64,000 bases of DNA. Source: Galbibacter mesophilus (GTDB lineage Bacteria > Bacteroidota > Bacteroidia > Flavobacteriales > Flavobacteriaceae). The notes beneath the pieces are model-generated. The model saw nothing but the letters and a program-made list of their open reading frames with translations, was not told the DNA's origin and searched no databases. The position numbers were made by a program, and so were the translations under genes. Below, piece after piece: positions 9,901 through 15,766 of the stretch (positions are counted from its first letter, which is position 1; each line of letters opens with the position of its first letter). The stretch spans positions 124,001 through 188,000 of the forward strand of contig NZ_JAMQVC010000001.1 in the NCBI RefSeq assembly GCF_023721415.1. The letters are read 5' to 3'.

Positions 9901-10398
9901 AGCCGTTTTGTCTATGCTTACCCTTTGGTAGTAAAACATTTCCACAGCAGCCCGCAACACATCATCATAGACATTGTTACTTATTTCGAAGGTATTGGAG
10001 TTTACCGTATTCCCTCCAGTTTCGGTAACCTGAATATAATAATCCCCCGGCGTCTCATAGGAAGAAAAATCAAACCACCAGCCCCTGTCTCCAGAGAGTC
10101 CGTGCGTGTTACCTCCATTCCAAACAGTTGCCTTTGCTTGAAATACGGTATTGTTGTTATTGGCATTCTTTAATTTGACATTTACATTGATGTCTAGGTT
10201 GATTCCCGCTCCGGAGTTAAACCCATTGACCGCTTTAGCGATAACAGCTATTTTGGTCGCTTCTTCAAAATATCCAAATTGATCTACACGGATGTAGTTC
10301 TTTTTGGTGTTAATTGCCTGCCCGAAAGCTAGCAAAGGAATGCACCACATAAGCGCAATTCCAATCAATTTTTTAAAACTGAAAGTAATTTTTTTCAT
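6904..10398 (-). CDS. Secreted multi-domain GH9 glycanase (endoglucanase-type) with T9SS sorting domain
   Basis: A 1164-aa exported enzyme. It has a signal peptide (1-27, ending LLAFGQ), a CelD-type N-terminal Ig-like domain (about 28-140), and a GH9 catalytic domain (about 143-645). The GH9 domain carries WIDAGDPNKY (catalytic Asp pair near 206-209), HGVNPLGLCYLTN and the C-terminal catalytic Glu segment FALVEPAIYYQS. Then come a CBM6/35-like beta-sandwich (about 660-795), a ricin-type beta-trefoil with three FxIKNKQTGKYLR-like repeats (about 805-940), a Cys-rich CBM60-like module (about 945-1040) and a type A T9SS domain (1089-1164; YPNPV...LSGK...GIYIV). GH9 enzymes cleave beta-1,4-glucans; the xylan-type CBM leaves the true substrate open. 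Not in an obvious SusCD locus. Confidence 0.92.
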   Translation of the reverse strand: MKKITFSFKKLIGIALMWCIPLLAFGQAINTKKNYIRVDQFGYFEEATKIAVIAKAVNGFNSGAGINLDINVNVKLKNANNNNTVFQAKATVWNGGNTHGLSGDRGWWFDFSSYETPGDYYIQVTETGGNTVNSNTFEISNNVYDDVLRAAVEMFYYQRVSIDKTAAYGSGADWTDTSWYTKANQDNNAKYLYSSERRNVSKGWIDAGDPNKYITFALEPVHNLLTTYEQHPGFWDDFTLRIPENNNDLPDILDEIKWEIDWIKNMHRNDGSVHSKAGIKEDFNYISPPSTDTRERYYAQTCPVASVAAAGMMAHAALALDDFPSQSSYVSDLITRAEKSWDYYSNSPDKDAVCDNGEIEAGDADGSGNHYLVENVAEAVCAAVYLYAVTGKSKYNDFVKNNYAQARAFVSGDWGIYRSNQSEAILFYTTLPNADNATKTAILNKKTGKNTESPGLHTISDNADFYRINPFYLNWGSNSLIARQGSDTYDFINYNLETSQHSNYQKTTDGILHYFHGVNPLGLCYLTNMYSYGAELCVDQLWHTWFFVDDKYDGAPDPSQGIVGPAPGFMTGGANPQANGSTVITLNGVRYGSATLGNQPSLKAFADENKYINVENQSPFALVEPAIYYQSGYIKFLANYVATVGGGSNPPGNNDSGEFEIENVFQVVNEAGSNNTVGPDTYNPNASAGVHVRLFDTNDELSFPFTVNQSGDYKIDIRLRVGEASGTTSNLAGQYEIKVNGNVSSFSLDNSSISALDLDTYWGNLTNTVSLSAGTHTINIRAKANWLKADKFSYALQNSVPDPEPSSPVFFIKNKQTGKYLRAENSSVGAKIQVAANDNSNIFKWEKVTTSDGYFFLKNIETGKYFRPITTSDGSLMEAQNTTANGTRTQWIEVLSPDNTNFYLKNRDSQKYIRPQNGNAVSDVELRPSSYTGDWTRWSYEPATVTPPSGDIVIRAAGDCGIEDMELRVNGQVVKSWQNVGTSFANYTYSGFTSGSISVHFTNNDNPETGCSDKNLTVDWIEVCGNRLQTETEATENSDCCQSVPDKLFTNGNFDFGSRSCNASSARSSSETTEEVLVLENEEETIADGIFMYPNPVKDGVLTISSEDRIHVTIYDLSGKPAISQENVNGEQALNVSKLNPGIYIVTVISQSTGEKHTTKILIE

Positions 10399-10704
10399 AA
10401 TAAATAATTTAAGTTTACAGTTAATGATGTTGGTTTCTAGATAAAATAGGTTTTAGTAAGTTTTTGGTGTCTATTTTATCGTAGGGTATGGATTTTTAGT
10501 AGTTATTTTATTCTACAAAAATCCTTGGTCATTGTATAGTTAATAAATTTTATCGGGAAAAATTGACATATTATCGATAATTAAAGACTTAATTATCAAT
10601 ATGATAATAGAATGATAAAATAGTATTATTGAAGATTGAATGCTCTATCCTTTTGACTATCAGTTTATTGAAAACAAAGGAGTGGGTGTGTAGAAAATAG
10701 TAAC
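10399..10704. other. Intergenic region upstream of the GH9 gene
   Basis: About 300 very AT-rich bases. They contain the overlapping palindromes described at 10571-10597 and several TTATC/GATAA half-sites (also near 10601-10618). No gene or clear TAnnTTTG promoter element was recognised. Confidence 0.5.
10571..10597. promoter_or_regulatory. Overlapping palindromes upstream of GH9 gene, candidate operator
   Basis: TTATCGATAA (10571-10580) is a perfect 10-bp palindrome. It overlaps the perfect inverted repeat GATAATTAA-AGAC-TTAATTATC (10576-10597). More GATAAT half-sites follow. The site lies about 180 bp upstream of the GH9 start, so a regulator-binding role is inferred, not shown. Confidence 0.4.
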
Positions 10705-12006
10705 TTATGTTTTCTGTTTTTTCTTCTTGGCAGCTGGAAATAGCACATTATTAAGTATAAGGCGATAGCCAGGAGAATTGGGGTGTAAAGAAAGTTCTGT
10801 TTTAGGATCACCAACCCTATGTTGATAATCTTCAGGGTCGTGTCCACCGTAAAAAGTAAAAAAACCTTTTCCTTTAATGCCGTGAATGTATCGAGCTTCG
10901 CCGTTCACTTTGTTTTCTGCCATCACTAGAACCGTAGGGCGAATAGTATTGGGATCGTAAGCTGTAGTTTGACCCATAAAACCTTTTACCAAAGCTGTAT
11001 GGTTCTGGCAAAGCATCGTTGGAATTGGATCCCATTTGGCTGAAAACTCCATCAACGTAAAATAATCGGTTTCTTTTTTTACGGAACGTCTCTTCGAAGT
11101 CATATCAATAGAAGAAAATTCATATTCCATTGGGTTTCGTTCCAACAAGAAATTCTCAAAAGCAAACGTTTTTGAGAAGTCTATTTTGTTTTGATAGTTA
11201 GGTGCGGAAGGGTCGCCATCGAACATGGGTTCGCATATATCCACTCCTTCTGCAGAAAGGGCAATGTCAAAACTATCGGTAGCCGAACACATGGCAAACA
11301 TAAAGCCACCACCTACTACATAATCTCTAATCTTTAAGGCTACGGCCAGCTTTTCTTCGGATACTTTATCATACCCCAATTCTGCGGCCAGTGCTTCTGC
11401 TTCTTTCTTTTCTTGGATATACCAAGGCGTCGCCCTGTAAGCTCCGTAGAATTTCCCATACTGTCCAGTAAAATCTTCGTGATGAAGGTGCAACCAATCA
11501 TATAACAACAAATCTCCCTGCAATACTTCGCGGTCGTATACAATATCGTAGGGAATTTCAGCATAGGTAAGCACCATAGTTACTGCATCATCCCATGGCA
11601 GGTTTCCTTTTGGAGAATACACCGCAATTTTAGGAGCTTTTTCAAGGATAACCGATTCTTGATTTTTGGACGGACTGCTTATTTCCTTTAACATTTGTTC
11701 CGTTTTGGAATCGGATATTACTTCAAAAGAAACGCCTCGTATTTGGCACTCTTTTCGTATTTCTTCCGTATCGGGCATTAAAAAAGAGCCGCCACGATAA
11801 TTCAGCAGCCATTTTACTTTTTCATTTTTACTGAGCACCCAATAAGTAATTCCATAGGCTTTGAGGTGGTCTTTCTGGGTTTCGGCATCCATGGGAACCA
11901 GAATATAAGCAGCAAAACCCATGTGCAAATTTATAAACAATAAAAAAAGGAGCAGCCACTTTTTAGGGACATGCTCCTTTGTATATGTAAAATTTGTCTC
12001 AATCAT
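10705..12006 (-). CDS. Conserved Bacteroidota protein with ThuA/GATase-like fold (often labelled asparagine synthetase B)
   Basis: About 433 aa from the preferred ATG at 12006; the frame extends 11 codons further, to 12039, abutting the purD stop. A basic N-terminus and the hydrophobic run WLLLFLLFINLHMGFAAYIL suggest a signal or anchor. The body has VVGGGFMFAMCSATDSFDIA (about residues 236-255), resembling the nucleophile elbow of ThuA/class I amidotransferase-like folds, and a His-rich C-terminus (TFYGGHDPEDYQHRVGDP). No ATP-pyrophosphatase (SGGxDS) motif is present, so the asparagine synthetase label I recall for homologues does not fit. Tight linkage behind purD suggests cotranscription. 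Function unknown. Confidence 0.7.
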   Translation of the reverse strand: MIETNFTYTKEHVPKKWLLLFLLFINLHMGFAAYILVPMDAETQKDHLKAYGITYWVLSKNEKVKWLLNYRGGSFLMPDTEEIRKECQIRGVSFEVISDSKTEQMLKEISSPSKNQESVILEKAPKIAVYSPKGNLPWDDAVTMVLTYAEIPYDIVYDREVLQGDLLLYDWLHLHHEDFTGQYGKFYGAYRATPWYIQEKKEAEALAAELGYDKVSEEKLAVALKIRDYVVGGGFMFAMCSATDSFDIALSAEGVDICEPMFDGDPSAPNYQNKIDFSKTFAFENFLLERNPMEYEFSSIDMTSKRRSVKKETDYFTLMEFSAKWDPIPTMLCQNHTALVKGFMGQTTAYDPNTIRPTVLVMAENKVNGEARYIHGIKGKGFFTFYGGHDPEDYQHRVGDPKTELSLHPNSPGYRLILNNVLFPAAKKKKQKT

Positions 12007-12039
12007 ATTCCCAAGTCGTAAACTAACTGAAAAATACAA

Positions 12040-13311
12040 TTATAAATCGAAACCTAGGTCTTTTCTGAAGTACATTTTATCAAAACTGATTTTTTCTAAA
12101 CTAGCATACGATGTTGCCAACGCTTCTTTAAAATCATTTCCATAAGAAGTTACCGCCAACACACGTCCCCCTGATGATAGCACGGTATCGCCCTTCAACT
12201 GTGTTCCTGCATGGAAAACTATCGAGTCAGTTACGTTATCAATCCCGGTAATTTCCTTTCCTTTTTCGTATGCTTCAGGATAGCCTCCGGAAACTGCCAC
12301 AACTGTAGTAGCTGTTCTTTTATCCAGTTCCAACTTAACAGAATCCAGATTACCTTCCGCTACAGCGGTAAGCATGGTTACCATGTCATTTTTAATTCTT
12401 GGAATAACCACTTCTGTTTCTGGGTCTCCCATACGCACGTTGTATTCAATAACGTAAGGTTCATTATCCACTTTAATCAAGCCTATGAAAACGAAGCCTT
12501 TGTAATTAATTTCATCTTTTTGAAAACCTTCAATAGTAGGCTTAACAATGCGCTCCTCTACTTTTTGCATAAACTCAGCATCAGCAAAAGGAACTGGGGA
12601 AATTGCGCCCATACCACCTGTGTTTAGGCCAGTATCTCCTTCTCCAATACGCTTGTAGTCTTTGGCTGTAGGTAACGTGATGTAGTTTTTACCATCCGTA
12701 AGTACAAACACACTTAACTCAATACCGCTTAAAAACTCTTCGATAACTACTTTGTTGCTGGCATTACCAAACTTGGCATCCACCAACATGTTTTTAAGCT
12801 CCACTTTAGCTTCTTCAAGGTCGTTTATAATCAAAACACCCTTTCCAGCTGCGAGTCCGTCTGCCTTTAAAACGTAAGGCGGATTTAAAGTTTCTAAAAA
12901 TTCATATCCTGCCTCTAGACTTTTAGCCGTAAAGCTTTGGTACGCCGCCGTTGGAACGTTGTGTCGTGCCATGAACTCTTTGGCAAACTCCTTGCTTCCT
13001 TCCAAAATGGCGCCACTCTTATCAGGTCCAATAACGGGAATACTTTTAAGGGCATTATCATTTAAGAAAAAGTCGTGAATACCTTGCACCAAAGGATCTT
13101 CTGGGCCTACAACCACCATTTCTATTTTCTCGTCTAATACCAATTTTTTAATTGCAGGAAAATCGGTTACAGAAATAGCTACGTTGGTTGCTATTTTGGC
13201 TGTACCCGCATTTCCGGGTGCTACAAACAGCTTTGTAGTTTTTTCACTCTGTGCAATTTTCCAAGTAAATGTGTGCTCTCGGCCTCCAGAACCTAAAATA
13301 AGGATGTTCAT
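12040..13311 (-). CDS. purD: Phosphoribosylamine--glycine ligase (GAR synthetase)
   Basis: A 423-aa ATP-grasp enzyme that joins glycine to 5-phosphoribosylamine in purine synthesis. It opens MNILILGSGGREHTFTWKI (N-domain phosphate-binding loop). The ATP-grasp region includes PPYVLKADGLAAGKGVLI, the motif LNTGGMGAISPVP, and the metal-binding YNVRMGDPETEVV. Length and domain order are standard. It carries its own -7 element and is followed without a gap by the ThuA-like gene. Confidence 0.98.
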   Translation of the reverse strand: MNILILGSGGREHTFTWKIAQSEKTTKLFVAPGNAGTAKIATNVAISVTDFPAIKKLVLDEKIEMVVVGPEDPLVQGIHDFFLNDNALKSIPVIGPDKSGAILEGSKEFAKEFMARHNVPTAAYQSFTAKSLEAGYEFLETLNPPYVLKADGLAAGKGVLIINDLEEAKVELKNMLVDAKFGNASNKVVIEEFLSGIELSVFVLTDGKNYITLPTAKDYKRIGEGDTGLNTGGMGAISPVPFADAEFMQKVEERIVKPTIEGFQKDEINYKGFVFIGLIKVDNEPYVIEYNVRMGDPETEVVIPRIKNDMVTMLTAVAEGNLDSVKLELDKRTATTVVAVSGGYPEAYEKGKEITGIDNVTDSIVFHAGTQLKGDTVLSSGGRVLAVTSYGNDFKEALATSYASLEKISFDKMYFRKDLGFDL

Positions 13312-13347
13312 TTGTATGCAGTTATGTTGAATATTCGGTTAAAATGC

Positions 13348-13355
13348 CAAAGTTA
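13348..13355 (-). promoter_or_regulatory. -7 element upstream of purD
   Basis: Read on the minus strand, TAACTTTG matches TAnnTTTG, 37 nt before the purD start codon. A TTTTG further upstream is only 13 nt away, shorter than normal, so the -33 part is uncertain. Confidence 0.45.
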
Positions 13356-13494
13356 CACCCTGAAAAGGCAAAAACATAATTTTATTGAATGAAAAGTAGG
13401 GTTGTTGGGGTTCTCAATTTATTAGAATAATTCAACCTGCAAAGTATAAAGTGATTTCTGATGTAACTGCCAGCTATTTCAGAGAAGTTTTAAA

Positions 13495-14001
13495 CTAGTG
13501 ATGAGTAGCATTTTTATAAGTCACGATTTTACTTTTTAATAGTTTTTTAATTATTATAAATACGGCTACTATGATTCCTGCGAATAAAGACGTCTTTCTT
13601 AAAATTCCATTTACTCCTGATTTTTCAAATATTACAAATGCTATTATTAAAAGAATGAATAAGAAAAATAGCACTTGAACCGACACCCCTTTAAAGCCTA
13701 TACTTTCTTCTTTCATAAGCTTAAAATCATCTTTTTTTACAACATCTATGAATTCTAGCATCCTTTCGTGTTTACTAAATTCTAGCTTCACAACCCTTAG
13801 TCCAACCTTTAAGGTCAATACGTTTCCTATGGAATGGTATTGAATCTCATGAATACTTGCAATTGCAATGAGTTCATCTGATTTGGAATTTTTATTTCGA
13901 AACTTAAAATGGTCAACAGACTGATAGAACGTATTGCTAATTAAGATTGAATCATCAATCAAAAGTACATTTTCAAAATTATTAAGTTCAAATCTGCTCA
14001 T
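13495..14001 (-). CDS. Hypothetical membrane protein, two C-terminal transmembrane segments
   Basis: A 168-aa protein I do not recognise. Residues 1-100 look like a small beta-rich cytoplasmic domain (alternating hydrophobics, e.g. SIGNVLTLKVGLRVVKLEF), reminiscent of PH-like domains. Two hydrophobic helices follow (about 108-126, VQVLFFLFILLIIAFVIF, and about 137-152, TSLFAGIIVAVFIIIKK), ending in a Lys-rich tail. Its ATG overlaps the last 14 nt of the KAP fragment (ATGAGCAGATTTGA), so the two frames are translationally adjacent. Function unknown. Confidence 0.6.
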   Translation of the reverse strand: MSRFELNNFENVLLIDDSILISNTFYQSVDHFKFRNKNSKSDELIAIASIHEIQYHSIGNVLTLKVGLRVVKLEFSKHERMLEFIDVVKKDDFKLMKEESIGFKGVSVQVLFFLFILLIIAFVIFEKSGVNGILRKTSLFAGIIVAVFIIIKKLLKSKIVTYKNATHH

Positions 14002-14197
14002 TGTTTAAATATTGTTCCCACATTTTTACAAACGTGGTTTTTCCAGTTCCCCATTTATTATTTATTCGAAGGACAAAACCATAGGTATAAGAATTAACTA
14101 TGTTTGAAAGAACGTCAGCATATTTTTTTCTGTTAAGTTTACAGTTTTCAAATGGGTTTTCTTCCGTTATATTTATTTGATTATGCTTTATATTCAT
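13988..14197 (-). pseudogene. Truncated KAP-family P-loop NTPase (N-terminal remnant)
   Basis: 69 codons matching only the start of KAP ATPases: an N-terminal ENPFENCKLNRKKYADVL, then a Walker A loop INNKWGTGKTTFVKMW. KAP proteins are normally several hundred residues, with membrane helices inserted after Walker A and a Walker B later; none of that is present before the TGA. I therefore call a remnant whose 3' part has been lost by deletion. KAP proteins include the phage-exclusion protein PifA, so this may be the scar of an accessory defence or membrane gene. Confidence 0.6.
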
Positions 14198-14458
14198 TTA
14201 TTATATCCGGTGTTTTTTAAGCTTGCAGCTGACTAGCATAGAAACGCATAGCATTCATAATATCAACTAAAATAAGTATAATTCTTACAAAAGGATATTA
14301 AAAAAGACTGGTTTTTAACACTGTTCTTTTCAAGTTGATTTTTTTCCCTTTATTTTTTTCTCTCATACGTAGGAGATAATATTTAAGCGCGAATCAATAA
14401 ACTATTAGGTCTATCCATCCTCTTTTTTGGCAAAACAACCTTCCTTTTACGTCCTGTC
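14198..14458. other. AT-rich intergenic region before the 21-bp repeat array
   Basis: About 260 bases with long T-runs (14340-14363) and no recognisable gene, promoter pair or terminator hairpin. It separates the minus-strand KAP remnant from the repeat array. Confidence 0.4.
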
Positions 14459-14719
14459 ATGATCCGTTTAGGTGTTTTGATCATATTTTTAGGCTTCCCG
14501 CTTAAAACTTTAGGTATAAGGGTTAAAACTTTAGGTATGCTCATTAAACGTTTAGGTGATTTACCTAAAAATTTAACGAATAAGGCTAAACGTTTAGGTC
14601 AAGAGGCTAAAACTTTAGGCTCGGGACCTAAAAATTTAGGTGTCGAACCTAAAATTTTAGGTGTAACACCTAAAAAAATAACCGTAGTACCTAAAAGTAT
14701 GGTTAACACAGCTAAATGA
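14459..14719 (+). CDS. Possible small heptad-repeat protein encoded by the 21-bp array
   Basis: An 86-codon frame, ATG to TGA, translating the array as eleven seven-residue repeats of the type LGxxPKx (for example LGSGPKN LGVEPKI LGVTPKK). Because 21 bp is seven codons, any stop-free phase stays open, so the open frame alone is weak evidence. Hydrophobic residues dominate the first repeats and Pro-Lys the later ones. No signal, known domain or promoter was recognised. I regard coding as possible but unproven; the DNA dyads may be the functional part. Confidence 0.3.
   Translation: MIRLGVLIIFLGFPLKTLGIRVKTLGMLIKRLGDLPKNLTNKAKRLGQEAKTLGSGPKNLGVEPKILGVTPKKITVVPKSMVNTAK
14467..14718. repeat. Array of twelve 21-bp imperfect dyad repeats
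   Basis: The core TTTAGG recurs at 14467, 14488, 14509, 14530, 14551, (14572 degenerate), 14593, 14614, 14635 and 14656, exactly 21 bp apart, and continues degenerately to about 14718. The full unit is a dyad close to CCTAAA-NN-TTTAGG with a 6-7 nt variable spacer. Units near 14620-14661 are the most symmetrical. The exact period equals two DNA helical turns. Confidence 0.9.
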
Positions 14720-14847
14720 ATTCATTCTTGGATTAGTACGAGCGAAACCTAGCGTCGGCTGCGAAAAAGTATTCTTAAATTTAGACAACACCAGCGACTG
14801 ACTAATAACGTATTTGTATATTAGCGATAACAATTCGTATTTACCTC

Positions 14848-15363
14848 ATGAAAATTTTTAATGTGAAATATCTTTTAGTGACCATATCGTTTTTTTCGAT
14901 ACTCAGTTGCTCTTCAACTAGACTGGATAAACCTTCCAAAGAGGCGCTAAAGGCCATTGTGAAACACTCCAGTAACAAAATATATTATGAAAGTATTACT
15001 TCGGATATCGGGAAACCTCTAGACACCTTGTTTGAGGAAGAATTAACCGACTTTTACCTTTGCACTCCTACCGTTGAAGACGTCACCGGTAAAATTTCAG
15101 TAGAAGAACTGGCATATATTAAAGAAAAGTTTAGGCTGCAAAGTGTGGGTAGAATTGATCGATCAGTTACAGGTTTGCATTCAAAAATGAGTAAAAAGCA
15201 CTTGCCGCACAAAACCGAAACTATTTCATTTCCTGTGGTTTTTAGAGGGGATTCCATGGCAGTTTATTACTATAGAAATACATATGGCGGCGGCTTTAAT
15301 TTGCTTCAGAAAAAAAATGACGAATGGCAAATGATTTGCAGCAAATCCGTTTGGGCGGAATAG
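14848..15363 (+). CDS. Hypothetical lipoprotein
   Basis: 171 aa. Signal peptide with lipobox: MKIFNVKYLLVTISFFSILSC, Cys21 being the lipidation site, followed by SSTRLDKPSKE. The mature part has no family I recognise; it contains VVFRGDSMAVYYYRNTYGGG and ends DEWQMICSKSVWAE. It is probably anchored in the outer membrane. It precedes the SMR exporter gene by 26 nt on the same strand and could be cotranscribed with it. Confidence 0.7.
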   Translation: MKIFNVKYLLVTISFFSILSCSSTRLDKPSKEALKAIVKHSSNKIYYESITSDIGKPLDTLFEEELTDFYLCTPTVEDVTGKISVEELAYIKEKFRLQSVGRIDRSVTGLHSKMSKKHLPHKTETISFPVVFRGDSMAVYYYRNTYGGGFNLLQKKNDEWQMICSKSVWAE

Positions 15364-15389
15364 CCTATTTACAAAAACAATCGTAAACA

Positions 15390-15716
15390 ATGAATTGGAT
15401 TATTCTAATTATTGCAGGCCTATTTGAGGTTGCTTTTGCCTTTTGCTTAGGCAAGGCCAAAGAAGCTACAGGGAATGAAATGTATATGTGGTATGCAGGC
15501 TTTGTTGTTACTCTTTTAATAAGCATGGGGCTACTTATTAAAGCTACCCAAAGTTTACCCATGGGAACTGCCTATGCCGTATGGACAGGAATTGGCGCGG
15601 TGGGTACTGTTTTAGTAGGTATTCTAGTATTTAAAGAACCTGCTACGTTTTTACGGTTATTCTTTATTACAACCTTAATTTGTTCCATCATTGGGTTAAA
15701 AGCGGTCTCCCATTAA
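15390..15716 (+). CDS. sugE: Small multidrug resistance (SMR) transporter, SugE/Gdx type
   Basis: A 108-aa inner-membrane protein with four hydrophobic helices. It has the SMR Glu in helix 1 (AGLFEVAFAFCLGKAKEATG) and the signature MGTAYAVWTGIGAVGTVLVG, where TGIGAVG in place of the multidrug pattern favours the SugE/Gdx (guanidinium exporter) subgroup. These proteins work as antiparallel dimers and exchange substrate for protons. No guanidine riboswitch was recognised upstream; the gene follows the lipoprotein closely. Confidence 0.85.
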   Translation: MNWIILIIAGLFEVAFAFCLGKAKEATGNEMYMWYAGFVVTLLISMGLLIKATQSLPMGTAYAVWTGIGAVGTVLVGILVFKEPATFLRLFFITTLICSIIGLKAVSH

Positions 15717-15727
15717 ACCAAAATAAA

Positions 15728-15752
15728 AAGCCTATCTGTAAAAGATAGGCTT
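15728..15752 (-). terminator. Intrinsic terminator between sugE and the GH20 gene
   Basis: AGCCTATCT and AGATAGGCT form a stem around a short A/T loop. On the minus strand a TTTTTATTTT run follows, so it terminates the GH20 transcript; it may also slow the converging sugE transcript. Confidence 0.75.
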
Positions 15753-15766
15753 GATAGTCTTTAAAT

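Noticed and set aside
14467-14718. CRISPR array of very short repeats
   Set aside because: The 21-bp period with 6-7 nt spacers is far below any CRISPR geometry, and no cas genes are near.
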